A stretch of DNA of 59,949 nucleotides from the NCBI RefSeq assembly GCF_001937445.1, contig NZ_MSKS01000032.1, positions 1-59,949 on the forward strand, written 5' to 3'. The notes under the pieces are model-generated. The model saw nothing but the letters and a program-made list of their open reading frames with translations, ran no database searches and was not told the DNA's origin. Shown in pieces: positions 34,279 to 44,039 of this stretch; positions within the stretch are counted from its first letter, which is position 1; each line of letters opens with the position of its first letter. This DNA comes from Actinomyces oris. GTDB taxonomy: Bacteria; Actinomycetota; Actinomycetes; Actinomycetales; Actinomycetaceae. A program made the position numbers and the translations under genes.

Positions 34279-37200
34279 CTTGGTGAGAGCCTCCGCCACC
34301 CCACGCGCTCCAAGACTGCGGTTCTTCGCACTCAGACGCTTGAGCGCCCACCTGAACAGGTCTTCCTGGGAGGCCCACTCCGGGTTCTTGGCACGCGCCT
34401 GGGCCATGAGCCCCACCAGCTCGCGGGGATGGATCTCCTGGATGGACCCCACATGGTCCAAGGCGTTACGACGGTAGGTCGGAGCCGCGAGCGCGTCGTC
34501 CCGGCAGGCCCACACGAAGCCGTCCTCGTCGAAGTAGGCGAAGGCCTCCCCCAGGGCCGCCCGGATCGACTCCTCGCGTGATTTGACGGTTCGCGACAGT
34601 CCGAAGGCGCGGGAGATCTTGACGTAGAGCCGATGCTTGGAGATCGGGGCCTCGACCTGGCAGATGGCAGTGGCGACCTCGACAAGCACCTTCCTGGCCT
34701 CAGGGTCAGTACCGGCTCGGTCGAGGATCTCCAGGGGGCGCACACCCGCCGGGGTCCAAGCGGTGTACTCCTCGCCAGGGGCACGCGGGCCGGAAGCAGG
34801 AACCGGCGCCTCGCCGCCCACGTCGGTGGCGCCCCGGGCATCAGCCTTCGAGTCGTCGTCGGTCAGCGACGCAGCGTCCTCAGCACGGGCAGCCTGCCCC
34901 GATTCGAGCACGGTTGTTGACGGCGTCGGCGGCGCCCAGTGGCCGCCGGCTGCCGTGACGAGTCGAGCGACGACGGCCTTCGGGTCTGCCACCCATTCGG
35001 GCATCCAGACCCGCTCGACCCGCTGCCAGCCCATGGTGTGCAGGACCTCGACCGGCAGCAGGTCGCGCTCGACGACGCCCTCTCGTTTGTTCCACTGCGG
35101 CCCGTCGAGCATGACGGCCACGGTGGGGAGCTCTGGCTGGTCGGCACGTGCCAGCACGAGGTCGATCTCGAAGGTGGAGTGACCGACGCCGGTGTGGACC
35201 ACGAGCCCGGCAGCGTCCAGCGCCTCGGCGATCTCACGCCGGTGCCAGTTAAGGGGGCTCTGCGAGGCCGGCAGGGCCCGTGGGGCCCGTCCCTCGGCGG
35301 CCTGGTGGAGGTAGGCGCGCAGGTCCTTGACTCCTCGGTGGGCCGTGCGCTCGGCGTGCAGGTCCTGGGGGTCGAAGCTGGTGAAGATGATGATCTGCCT
35401 GCGGGCCCGAGTGATGGCCACGTTGAGGCGACGCTCGCCTCCGGCATGGTTGAGCACCCCGAAGTTCAGCGGCAGGTCACCGTGCGCGTTGGCGGCGAAG
35501 GTCGCTGAGAACAGGATCGTGTCGCGCTCCTCACCCTGGACGTTCTCCAGGTTTCTGACGAACAGGCCGTCGCGGGCGCCGAGGGCCTCAATAACTCGCG
35601 GCGATGCGGCCTTGCGCAGCCTGTTCTCGATGAGGTCTCGCTGGCGGTCGTTGAAGGTGATGACGCCCAGCGAGGGCAAGCGCTCGGGGGATGCCTCGAC
35701 GTGCCGGAGCACCTCCTCCACGACGCGTTGAGCCTCGTGCGGATTGGTGTTGGGAGAAGCACTGGGGTGCCGAGCCCTGTCCTCGGGCCGGAAGTAGCGG
35801 CCGCGAACCCGCCGCAGTGAGATGCCGTGCCCACCGGGGCCGTCATCAGAACCGGCGGCCATGGTCAGCGGGCTCGGGAAGGTGAGCAGCTTGCTGTCGT
35901 AGTAGTGGCGGTTGGAGAAGGCGACGAGGGACTCGTCCCGGCTGCGGTAGTGCCAGGTGAGACGGCGCTGAAGCAGACCACTGTCCAGGCACCGGGTGAG
36001 GATGGAGTCGGCCTCGGCCGCCTGCTCCCCTCGTGTCTCGCCGGCAGCGGGGGTGGGGGGCATCTGCTTGGGGTCACCGACCACGACCACGCTGCGGCCG
36101 CGCCCCATGGCACCCACGGCATCGGCCACCCGGATCTGGGAGGCCTCATCGAAGACGACAATGTCCACGTAGCGGCGGTCGGCCGGGAAGAACCGGGCCA
36201 CCGAGTCGGGCGAGACGAGCAGGCAGGGAGTCAGGGCGGTGATGAGGTCGCCGTAGGTGCGGATCAGCTCGCGCACACTCATGGCGCTGCGACGGCGGTT
36301 GAGCTCGCGGCGCAGTGCCTCGGCGCGGGCGGCGGCGCCCTGAAGGACCTGGTCGCGGTGGGCCAGGACGACGTCGAGCAGTTCGGGGGTGAGGGCTGCC
36401 CGCAGCTCTTGGAGAGTGCTGCGGTAGCGGTCGATGAGCCGGTTGTGGGCGGCGGCGTCGAAGGCGTCCAGGCCGGTGGCGCGGGCCCGCTCCTCCAGGG
36501 CGGCTTGGGCGGCCATAGAATCGGCGGAGTCCTCAGAGCCCCCGAGCTGGGCAAGTATCTCTCGGAGCCCGCTATAGGACGGGCCAGCCGGCGCCGGCTC
36601 GTACAGGCCTCGACGGTAGGTGTCGAGCTCGGCGCGGATCCCGGCCAGCTCGGAGCGCAGCACAGTCGGGTTAGAGCGCTCAGCCACTTCACCGGCGCCG
36701 ACCTCGGACCCGGCGCCGTCTCCGGGCTCTCCTCGCCGCAGGGCCAGGGCGCGGCGCAGTGCCCGACGAACCTCGGTCGGCTTCATTCCGTTGTCGTGCA
36801 GGTTGAGCAGCAGGTCCCCGATGCCGGTCTCCTCGCGCAGGCGCCGAGCGACGACGTCGAGGGCTGACTTCTTCTCGGCGACGAACATGATGGTCCGCCC
36901 CGTGGCCAGTGCCCGGAAGATGAGGTTGGAGACGGTCTGGGACTTTCCCGTTCCGGGCGGCCCCTCGACGACGAGGCTGCGCCCGGCGACGGCGTCGGCC
37001 ACGATTCGGGCCTGAGCGGAGTCCGCGGCCAGGGGCAGGTCCTGGGTCGCCTCGTCGATATCGAGATCCGTGTGAGCCGGCCCAGCCGGGTCCACGAAGT
37101 TGTGGTGCCCTCCGGCCATGAGGTGGGCGACGAGAGGGTTGGCGGAGATCGTCGGCCAGTGGTCCTCGAGGTCCTTCCACATCCGGTAGGTGGAGAAACG

Positions 37201-37917
37201 GAACAGTCCCAGGTGGACCGTGGGGGTGACGACGTCGTCCCAGCCGGCACGTCGCAGATGGTCGCGCACGTTATCGAGAGTGGCTCGAAGGTCGATGCCG
37301 TGCTCGTCGAGCTTCGGGCTCCTCAGCTCGGTGAGCTCGATACCGGTGTCCCGCGCGAAACGGTCGAGGAAGGAGTAGTTGGGTGTGGAGGCGCCGGTCT
37401 CGTCGAGGATAAGCCTGAAGTCGTCGCCGATCCGCTCGAGGTTGACCGGAATGAGGATGAGCGGGGAGTGCAGGCGGCTGCCGTCACTGTCCCAATGGAG
37501 GGTGCCGATGGCCAGGTAAAGATTGTTGGCGCCGGTCTCCTCGACGGCGGTACGGGCGCTGGTGGCCAGGGCCTGGAGGCGCTGCACACGCTCCTTGGGT
37601 GCCAGCTCGACCTCGACGGTTCGTTCCTGCAGGAGTGATTCCGCTCGGATCTGCTCCTGCTGAAGGTCGTCGTCGGACAGCCCAGCGGGCCGGTATCGCC
37701 CCGCGGCGAGGGTGATGTACTCCTTGTCATTAACAAGATCCTCGAACTCGCCGATGAGCGCCGGCGGGACGCGCAGCTCCACGGCGTGGCGAGAGGTGCG
37801 ATTGATGAGGGGGTTGCGCAGGGAGAGGTCGAGCAGGCTCTTCTGCCAGTTTTGGACCGGTGTGGGCGCCTTGGAAACGGGCAGGTTGTCAGAGGTCATG
37901 GAGTTCATGCGGTTCAT
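34246..37917 (-). CDS. DUF4011/DUF3320-type SF1 helicase with C-terminal nuclease-like domain
   Basis: About 1223 residues from ATG 37917; starts at 37989, 37941 and 37899 are alternatives without a clear ribosome binding site. DUF4011 opens the protein (NWQKSLLDLSLRNPLINRTS). Walker A is EGPPGTGKSQT, motif II DEASQI, motif III VVVGDPKQMPPT, then WHYRSRDESL and VQGEERDTI, and motif VI RRLNVAITRARR, all intact Upf1-like. A restriction-endonuclease-like domain follows (FEIDLVLA...VMLDGPQW); where relatives usually read ECDG it reads MLDG, so the acidic residue may be lost. A DUF3320-like C-terminus ends EGVRA. Many relatives are far larger (~1500-2000 aa), so the middle is compact here. Relatives occur in defence islands; antiviral activity is inference. 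It is bracketed by a 121-bp direct repeat. Confidence 0.85.
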   Translation of the reverse strand: MNRMNSMTSDNLPVSKAPTPVQNWQKSLLDLSLRNPLINRTSRHAVELRVPPALIGEFEDLVNDKEYITLAAGRYRPAGLSDDDLQQEQIRAESLLQERTVEVELAPKERVQRLQALATSARTAVEETGANNLYLAIGTLHWDSDGSRLHSPLILIPVNLERIGDDFRLILDETGASTPNYSFLDRFARDTGIELTELRSPKLDEHGIDLRATLDNVRDHLRRAGWDDVVTPTVHLGLFRFSTYRMWKDLEDHWPTISANPLVAHLMAGGHHNFVDPAGPAHTDLDIDEATQDLPLAADSAQARIVADAVAGRSLVVEGPPGTGKSQTVSNLIFRALATGRTIMFVAEKKSALDVVARRLREETGIGDLLLNLHDNGMKPTEVRRALRRALALRRGEPGDGAGSEVGAGEVAERSNPTVLRSELAGIRAELDTYRRGLYEPAPAGPSYSGLREILAQLGGSEDSADSMAAQAALEERARATGLDAFDAAAHNRLIDRYRSTLQELRAALTPELLDVVLAHRDQVLQGAAARAEALRRELNRRRSAMSVRELIRTYGDLITALTPCLLVSPDSVARFFPADRRYVDIVVFDEASQIRVADAVGAMGRGRSVVVVGDPKQMPPTPAAGETRGEQAAEADSILTRCLDSGLLQRRLTWHYRSRDESLVAFSNRHYYDSKLLTFPSPLTMAAGSDDGPGGHGISLRRVRGRYFRPEDRARHPSASPNTNPHEAQRVVEEVLRHVEASPERLPSLGVITFNDRQRDLIENRLRKAASPRVIEALGARDGLFVRNLENVQGEERDTILFSATFAANAHGDLPLNFGVLNHAGGERRLNVAITRARRQIIIFTSFDPQDLHAERTAHRGVKDLRAYLHQAAEGRAPRALPASQSPLNWHRREIAEALDAAGLVVHTGVGHSTFEIDLVLARADQPELPTVAVMLDGPQWNKREGVVERDLLPVEVLHTMGWQRVERVWMPEWVADPKAVVARLVTAAGGHWAPPTPSTTVLESGQAARAEDAASLTDDDSKADARGATDVGGEAPVPASGPRAPGEEYTAWTPAGVRPLEILDRAGTDPEARKVLVEVATAICQVEAPISKHRLYVKISRAFGLSRTVKSREESIRAALGEAFAYFDEDGFVWACRDDALAAPTYRRNALDHVGSIQEIHPRELVGLMAQARAKNPEWASQEDLFRWALKRLSAKNRSLGARGVAEALTKALKDVEGVRA

Positions 37918-38126
37918 GGGTGGTGAAGGGATGGGCGTCATCCCGCTCGCCCGACTCGGCTGGGCCGGCTCGGACGCCCCGCACACCACGAGCCTGTCGT
38001 TGAGGGACGCCGATGGCCGCCGGTGGACGGCCGCTGCGGGCAGGGGATAGGGATTGCTCCGGCCGACAAGCGCAGATTACAACGGTCCCTGAAAGGAACA
38101 GACCATTCCTCCGAAGAGCCCCTCCC

Positions 38127-38247
38127 CCGCGTGTTCGTAGGGTAGGTCTCCGGTTCGTACCCTTAACCCCCGAACGGGCGGCTTAAGGTACGAACGCGAC
38201 GGCGGGGCCGGCGGCTACGCGTGCACGCCCTCCACAGCCTTGAGGGC
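38127..38247. repeat. 121-bp direct repeat, right copy (contains GTTCGTA element copy C)
   Basis: Gap-free partner of 34158-34278. It contains the intergenic element at 38130-38198, the stop of the peptide-ABC ATPase at 38215-38217 and that gene's last ten codons (LKAVEGVHA end). Confidence 0.85.
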
Positions 38248-40176
38248 TCGACGACGCTCGCGGCGGGCGGCCTGCACGGCCGGATCGGGCACGGGCACTG
38301 CCATGACCAGGCGCCGGGTGTAGTCCTCGCGCGGGCGGGCGAGCACCTGCTCCGTGGGCCCGGACTCCACGACTCGGCCCTCGTTGAGCACCACCGTGCG
38401 CGCGGCGATGGAATCGACGACGGCCAGGTCGTGAGAGACGAACAGGCAGGCGAACCCCAGCTCGGCCTGCAGGGCGCGCAGCAGGTCCAGGACCACGGCC
38501 TGAACGGAGACGTCCAGGGCGCTGGTGGGTTCGTCGGCGATGACCAGGCGCGGGTCCAGGGCCAAGGCGCGGGCGATCGCCACCCGCTGGCGCTGGCCAC
38601 CGCTCATCTCGTGGGGGTAGCGCTCGGCCATGGCGGCCGGCAGGCGCACCGCCTCCAGCAGCTCGCGCACGCGCGCCCGTCTGGCCGGGGAGTCGAAGCC
38701 GCCGTGGATGAGCATGGGCTCGGCAATCGAGGCTCCCACGGTGCGCCGCGGATTGAGGGAGGAGGCCGGGTTCTGGTAGACGACTCCCGTCGAGCGGCGC
38801 ACGGGCAGCAGGTCGCGGCGCCGGGCCCCGGCCACCTCGACGCCGTCGATGCGCACACTGCCCGAGGCGATGGGCACCAGCCCCGTGAGGGTCCCGGCGA
38901 TCGTCGACTTGCCCGATCCGGACTCGCCCACCAGCCCCAGGACCTCGCCCGGCGCGATCGTCAGTGAGGCGTCGCGCACGGCGTGGAGTGTGCGGCGCCC
39001 GTTGCGGTACACGACGTTCAGTCCCTCAACGGCGACGACGGGCTCGGCCGCTCCCTTGGCCGGCGCCTCGGACTCGCGAGCGACCGCGGCGAAGGGGTCC
39101 TCCTGGCGCAGGGAGTCCAGGCGGGGCACGGCGGCGAGCAGCTCGCGGGTGTACTCGTGCCTGGGCTTGCGGAAGATCTCGCGCACGGCTGCACGCTCGA
39201 CGATGCGTCCGCGGCGCATGACGGCGACGTCGTCGGCCACATCGGCGACGACGGCCATGTCGTGGGTGATGAGGAGGACCGCCACGCCCTCGTCCCGGGT
39301 CAGGGAGCGCAGCAGGTCGAGGATCCCCGCCTGGACGGTGACGTCGAGCGCGGTGGTGGGCTCGTCGGCGATGAGGACCGGCGGGTCGCAGGCCATGGCC
39401 AGGGCGATGCAGGCGCGCTGGAGCTGGCCGCCGGAGAGCTGGTGGGGGTAGGAGCGGGCGATGCGCTCGAGCACTTCACCATCGGCACCGGCGGCACTGT
39501 CAGCGCTGTCAGCACTGTCCTTCCCACCTGTACCGCCGCCGCCCAGCCCCACTCGGGCGAGCAGCTCACGCACCCGGGCGTCGACCTCGGCGCGGCTGAG
39601 CCGGCCTGACCGGCCTAACCCTCCTGGTCGGCCGGGTCGCCGTCGGCCCCCGCCACCGGTCTGAGGGCCGGCATCCGATCCGGCGCTCGCGTGGGCCCGC
39701 CGGAAGGCGTCGGGGTGGGCACGCACGGCCTCCCCGATCTGGAAGGCGATGGTCTCCAGCGGGTCCAGGGCCGTGGTCGGCTCCTGGAAGATCGTGCCGA
39801 CGAGGCGTCCACGCACGTCGTCGAGCACCGGGCGCGAGGCCCCCACGAGCTCGACGGCCTCCGCGGTCCCGGGCTCTCCGCCGTCCCGGCCGGCCTCGCG
39901 GACCGGGCCGGGGTCGATGACGCGCGCCGAGCCGGTGACGGTGGCGGTGGGAGGGAGCAGACCCAGGGCGCCCAGGGCGGTCACCGACTTCCCGGAGCCG
40001 GACTCTCCGACGAGGGCCTGGACGCGGCCGGGCCGAAGGTCCAGGTCGATCCCGGTGGAGGCGGGAGCTTCGGAGCCGGCGAAGGTGACGCCGAAGCCGC
40101 GCAGGCTCAGCGCCGCGTCGTCGGCGCCCGGTACGTCGGTGGACTGCGCGTGGGCGCCCCGGGTCGGCCGGCTCAT
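38215..40176 (-). CDS. Peptide ABC importer, fused DppD-DppF ATPase
   Basis: 653 residues from ATG 40176, overlapping the stop of the binding-protein gene by four bases. Two complete ATPase cassettes: Walker A GESGSGKS twice, signatures LSGGQLQR and MSGGQRQR, Walker B LIADEPTTALD and VIADEPTSALD. A Gly/Arg-rich insert separates the first Walker A from its signature. It energises uptake through the two permeases encoded upstream. The C-terminus RRRALKAVEGVHA lies inside the 121-bp repeat shared with the helicase, so the original end may have been altered. Confidence 0.9.
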   Translation of the reverse strand: MSRPTRGAHAQSTDVPGADDAALSLRGFGVTFAGSEAPASTGIDLDLRPGRVQALVGESGSGKSVTALGALGLLPPTATVTGSARVIDPGPVREAGRDGGEPGTAEAVELVGASRPVLDDVRGRLVGTIFQEPTTALDPLETIAFQIGEAVRAHPDAFRRAHASAGSDAGPQTGGGGRRRPGRPGGLGRSGRLSRAEVDARVRELLARVGLGGGGTGGKDSADSADSAAGADGEVLERIARSYPHQLSGGQLQRACIALAMACDPPVLIADEPTTALDVTVQAGILDLLRSLTRDEGVAVLLITHDMAVVADVADDVAVMRRGRIVERAAVREIFRKPRHEYTRELLAAVPRLDSLRQEDPFAAVARESEAPAKGAAEPVVAVEGLNVVYRNGRRTLHAVRDASLTIAPGEVLGLVGESGSGKSTIAGTLTGLVPIASGSVRIDGVEVAGARRRDLLPVRRSTGVVYQNPASSLNPRRTVGASIAEPMLIHGGFDSPARRARVRELLEAVRLPAAMAERYPHEMSGGQRQRVAIARALALDPRLVIADEPTSALDVSVQAVVLDLLRALQAELGFACLFVSHDLAVVDSIAARTVVLNEGRVVESGPTEQVLARPREDYTRRLVMAVPVPDPAVQAARRERRRALKAVEGVHA

Positions 40177-41849
40177 GAGGCGCTCACTCCGACCACCTGG
40201 TAGCTGGGGTAGGCGGGGTAGGACTCGACGAAGAACCCGGCCACGCCCGAGCCGTGCAGGAAGGAGTTGCGCCGGTAGGCCAGGGGCACCACGGGCACCT
40301 CCTCGGCGATCTTGCGGTCCAGGGCCGCCCACTGGGCCTGCGCGGCCTTGGCGTCGAGGTTGGCCTGGGCCTGGGCGATGGCAGCGTCGACCTCCGCGTT
40401 GGAGTAGCGGGCGTAGTTGGAGCCGCCCGAGCCGATCTCGGAGGAGGCGAACAAGGGCTGGATGTTGGCGTTGGCGGAGGGGTAGTCCGGGTTCCAGTTG
40501 GCGATCGCCAGGTCGTAGGTGGAGCCATCGCCCTTGGTGGCGCGCTCGGTGAAGGTGTCGGGCTCAACCGGCTCGATGGTGACCTTCAGGCCCACCTCCT
40601 TGAGGGACTGGCCCACGGCCTCGGCCATCGCCTTGGAGGCGGCGCCGTTGTCGGTGAGCAGGACCAGGGTCGGCACGGTCTTGCCGGTCAGGAGCTCCTT
40701 GGCCTTGGCGGCGTCGTGGGGATAGAGGTCGTAGCTCTGACGGCCGGGGATCCCCGGGGTGATGTAGGTGGAGGCGGCCTGGGCACCGAGCTCCCCACCC
40801 AGGGCGGCGACGACGGCGGCCTTGTCGACCGCGTGGGCGATGGCCTTGCGCACGTTGACGTCGCTGACGCGCTGGACGTTGATGGCCAGGAAGGCCAGCG
40901 GCCCGCCCTCGGGCGTGGTGGCCAGGCGGGACTTGGCGCTCTTGTTGGCCGAAACCTGGGCGAGCTGGGCGGCCGAGACGCGGTCGGCGCCGAAGGCGTT
41001 GCGGTCCTCGCCGGAGTCGGCGATGAGCCGCTGAGCGGAGGTGGTCTCGTCCTGGCCGAGTGAGAAGGTGAAGGTGTCGGGCAGGGCCAGGCGGATGCTG
41101 TCGGTGTCCTTGGACCAGTGCGGGTTGCGCTTGAGGGTGATGGAGGAGCCCTGCTTGTACTGGTCGATCTGGTAGGGCCCCGAGGCGATGGGGGCGTGGG
41201 AGTAGGTGGCGGGGTCGTCGCCCTCGGGCACCGGGGCGAAGGCCGGCTGGGCGACGATCCAGGGCCAGTCGCCGAAGGCGCGCGCCAGGTGGAAGACGAT
41301 GGTGGACTCGTCGGGGGTCTCGATCGAGCTCAGGTGGGCGCCGGAGTACGGGCCCTGGTAGCCCTCGGCGCCGGCCAGGAGGGACTTGTGGTAACCCAGG
41401 CCCCCGGAGAGGGCCGGCGCGAAGGAGCGCTCGACGCCGTGCTTGATGTGGGCCGAGGTGATGGCCGAGCCGTCGGAGAGCTTGAGGCCCTTCTTGAGGG
41501 TGAAGGTCCAGGTCCGGCCGTCGTCGGAGGCCTTGCCGGTGTCGGTGGCCAGGTCAGGGGCGAGCTCGACGGGCTTTCCGGGGGCCAGCTTCCAGGTGGT
41601 CAGACGCCGGTGGACCAGGCCGAGGGAGGTCATGGGCATCGACTGGCTCTTGGCGGGGTCCCAGCCGACGTCGGTGGCCGAGGTCAGGACGATGAGGTTG
41701 CCGCCGGCCTTGGCGCTGGCCGAGGCGCTTGACGACGAGCGTGAGTTGGCCCCGCAGGCGGCCAGGGTCAGCGCAGTCAGGACGGTCATGCCGGTTCCGG
41801 CCAGGAAGGCGCGGCGAGAGGCGATGAGGGTGCGGTGGGGGTGAGACAT
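40173..41849 (-). CDS. Peptide ABC importer, DppA-like substrate-binding lipoprotein
   Basis: 558 residues from ATG 41849 (AGGAAGGAC upstream). The N-terminus has twin arginines (ASRRAFLAGTG), a hydrophobic stretch and lipobox LTLAAC, so it is a lipoprotein probably exported by Tat. The rest matches SBP_bac_5 (GWDPAKSQSM, FTLKKGLKLSDG, IANWNPDYPSAN). This family binds di/oligopeptides, glutathione, nickel or siderophores. The Cys-leader upstream of the operon hints at sulfur-containing peptides, which is inference. Confidence 0.9.
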   Translation of the reverse strand: MSHPHRTLIASRRAFLAGTGMTVLTALTLAACGANSRSSSSASASAKAGGNLIVLTSATDVGWDPAKSQSMPMTSLGLVHRRLTTWKLAPGKPVELAPDLATDTGKASDDGRTWTFTLKKGLKLSDGSAITSAHIKHGVERSFAPALSGGLGYHKSLLAGAEGYQGPYSGAHLSSIETPDESTIVFHLARAFGDWPWIVAQPAFAPVPEGDDPATYSHAPIASGPYQIDQYKQGSSITLKRNPHWSKDTDSIRLALPDTFTFSLGQDETTSAQRLIADSGEDRNAFGADRVSAAQLAQVSANKSAKSRLATTPEGGPLAFLAINVQRVSDVNVRKAIAHAVDKAAVVAALGGELGAQAASTYITPGIPGRQSYDLYPHDAAKAKELLTGKTVPTLVLLTDNGAASKAMAEAVGQSLKEVGLKVTIEPVEPDTFTERATKGDGSTYDLAIANWNPDYPSANANIQPLFASSEIGSGGSNYARYSNAEVDAAIAQAQANLDAKAAQAQWAALDRKIAEEVPVVPLAYRRNSFLHGSGVAGFFVESYPAYPSYQVVGVSAS

Positions 41850-41952
41850 GGGTGTCCTTCCTGTGCTGCGGTCGGCCCGTGGTGGGTCGCCGATCGGGGT
41901 CCCGACGCCGTCGGCGCCGGAGGAGTGGCGGGGAGGGCCTTGGGCAGGCCGG

Positions 41953-42939
41953 TCAGAGGCGGGGGTCGATGAGGGTGGCGACGGTGTCGGCCACAAGGTT
42001 GGCGACGACGACGAAGGCCGCGGCGACCAGCGTGACTCCCATGACGACGGGGACGTCGGAGGTGCCGACGGCATCCATGAGGAGGGCGCCCAGGCCCTGC
42101 ATGGAGAAGACGCGTTCGGTGATGACCGCGCCACCCAGCAGGCCCCCCAGGTCGAGGGCGAAGTAGGTGACCACCGGCAGGGAGATGTTGCGCATCACGT
42201 GGCGGCCGACGACGCGGCGCTCGGGCAGGCCGACGGCGCGGGCGGTGCGCACGTAGTCCTCGCCGAGGTTCTCCAGCATCTCGCCGCGCACCATGCGGGC
42301 GTAGACGGCCGCGGAGATAAGGGCGAGGACGCACCAGGGCAGGATGAGGTGCCAGGCCCAGTCCAGGGGGCTGTCGGCGAAGGGGACGTAGCCGGAGACC
42401 GGCACCATGTCGAGGGTGAAGCCGAACAGGAGGATGCCCAGCAGCCCCACAAGGTAGGCGGGTGAGGAGATGCCCAGGACCGTTCCGGTCATGATGGTGC
42501 GGTCCAGGCGCGAGCCGCGTCTGAGTGCGGAGACGACGCCGGCGCCCACGCCGATGGCCAGCCACAGGACGGCGGCGCCCACGGCGATCGAGGCGGTCAC
42601 GGGCAGTCGGCTGGCCACGAGCTCGCTGACCGGCGTCGACAGGCGGAAGGAGTAGCCCAGGCAGGGGGAGGCGCAGACGATGGCGCCGGAGCCCTCACCG
42701 AAGGTGCGCCCCCCGACGATGCCCTGGAGGTAGTGCCAGAACTGGGTGTACCAGGGCAGGTCGTACCCCATGAAGGCGCGGGCACGCTCGAGGTTCTCCG
42801 GGGTGCAGGGCCGGCCGCAGGCCAGAGTGGCCGGGTCGGAGGGCCACAGGGAGAAGATGGCGAAGGTGATGAAGACGATGATGACGAGGGTCGCCACGGT
42901 GCGGACGAGCCTGAGGCTGAGGAAGTGCAGGCGGTTCAT
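41953..42939 (-). CDS. Peptide ABC importer, DppB-like permease
   Basis: 328 residues with six membrane helices. The EAA-loop equivalent is DYVRTARAVGLPERRVVGRH; the long first periplasmic loop has CGRPCTPENLERAR, typical of DppB. Its start overlaps the DppC stop by four bases. About 100 bp separate it from the binding-protein gene. Confidence 0.9.
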   Translation of the reverse strand: MNRLHFLSLRLVRTVATLVIIVFITFAIFSLWPSDPATLACGRPCTPENLERARAFMGYDLPWYTQFWHYLQGIVGGRTFGEGSGAIVCASPCLGYSFRLSTPVSELVASRLPVTASIAVGAAVLWLAIGVGAGVVSALRRGSRLDRTIMTGTVLGISSPAYLVGLLGILLFGFTLDMVPVSGYVPFADSPLDWAWHLILPWCVLALISAAVYARMVRGEMLENLGEDYVRTARAVGLPERRVVGRHVMRNISLPVVTYFALDLGGLLGGAVITERVFSMQGLGALLMDAVGTSDVPVVMGVTLVAAAFVVVANLVADTVATLIDPRL

Positions 42940-43982
42940 CGGTGCTCACCGGTCCTGGGGTCGAGGGCGTCGCGCAGGCCATCGCCGAAGAGGTTGAAGG
43001 CCAGGGTCACCAGGAACAGGGCGGCGCCGGGGAAGACGAGGTACCAGGGGTCGGTGGCGACCCAGGTGATGGCCGAGCCGATGGAGCGGCCCCAGGACGG
43101 TGTCGGCGGGGGCACGCCCACCCCGAGGAAGGACAGGGCGGCCTCGGCCGTGATCTTGCCGGGGATGGAGATGGTGGTGAGCACGATGATGGTGGCCACG
43201 AGGTTGGGCAGGACCTGAGTGGTCATGATGTGCAGGCCACCGGCGCCCATGGCGCGCGAGGCCCCCACGAAGGTTCGGGCGCGCACGGCCATGGTCCGCG
43301 AGCGCAGGACGCGTGCGGTCGAGGGCCAGCCGAGGATCCCGATGATGAGGATCATGACCGGTACGCGCGGGGCGGTGGCGGGGATGATCGCGGAGATGGC
43401 GATCATGAAGACCAGGTGGGGAAAGCCGAGGGTGATGTCGGTCAGGCGCGAGACGATGGCGTCCCACCAGCCGCCCAGGTAGCCGGCGCTCAGCCCCAGG
43501 CTGATGGCGATGAGCATTGACAGAACGGTGGCTCCCATGCCGATGGAGAAGGAGGTGCGGGTTCCCTCCACGACGACGGCGAACAGGTCTCGCCCCGTCT
43601 GGGGCTCGACGCCGAAGGGGTGAGCGACGCTGATGCCCCCGAGGCGGCCGGCGGGGATGCCGGAAGGCGTGAGCAGGTCGAGGTGGTAGGTGTAGGGGTC
43701 CACGCCGAGGGCCCGGGTGATCCAGGGGGCCAGGAGGGCCACGAGGGTGGTCGCGATGACGACGGCGCCTCCGGCTAGGGCCCAGCGGTCGGCGGCCAGG
43801 CGGCGCCATACCTGGTGGGAGCCGCCGGGGCGCTCGTGGAAGGCGCGGTCGGCGGTGGGCGACGCGGCGTCTGAGGCAGAGGCCTCGGCAGCGACTTCGA
43901 CGGTGGCGTCGGCAGGGTCAGCGGTCTCGAGGGGGCTAGTAGCGCTGGTGGAGGCAGGGGTGTCCTGGGTGGACGAGTGCAC
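42936..43982 (-). CDS. Peptide ABC importer, DppC-like permease
   Basis: 348 residues from GTG 43982. An acidic/Ala-rich N-terminal tail of ~50 residues precedes the DppC core: LAADRWALAGGAVVIATTLV, EPQTGRDLFAVVVEGTRTS, and the EAA-like ARTFVGASRAMGAGGLHIM. It is first in the operon C-B-A-DF. Its ribosome binding site GAGGTG lies in a hairpin (43988-44000), downstream of the polycysteine leader. Confidence 0.9.
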   Translation of the reverse strand: MHSSTQDTPASTSATSPLETADPADATVEVAAEASASDAASPTADRAFHERPGGSHQVWRRLAADRWALAGGAVVIATTLVALLAPWITRALGVDPYTYHLDLLTPSGIPAGRLGGISVAHPFGVEPQTGRDLFAVVVEGTRTSFSIGMGATVLSMLIAISLGLSAGYLGGWWDAIVSRLTDITLGFPHLVFMIAISAIIPATAPRVPVMILIIGILGWPSTARVLRSRTMAVRARTFVGASRAMGAGGLHIMTTQVLPNLVATIIVLTTISIPGKITAEAALSFLGVGVPPPTPSWGRSIGSAITWVATDPWYLVFPGAALFLVTLAFNLFGDGLRDALDPRTGEHR

Positions 43983-43987
43983 GGGGG

Positions 43988-44000
43988 CACCTCACAGGTG
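43988..44000 (-). promoter_or_regulatory. Hairpin over the DppC ribosome binding site
   Basis: On the transcript, CACCT-GTG-AGGTG forms a 5-bp stem whose 3' arm is the GAGGTG ribosome binding site of the GTG at 43982. It lies 40 bases after the leader stop, so ribosome stalling in the leader could change its folding. Confidence 0.4.
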
Positions 44001-44039
44001 TTAGGAGCAGGCGCTCAACGAATGGGGCGTGGGCTGTCG

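Noticed and set aside
40141-40552. Plus-strand frames over the peptide ABC genes
   Set aside because: Arg/Pro/Gly-rich frames antisense to well-supported transporter genes.
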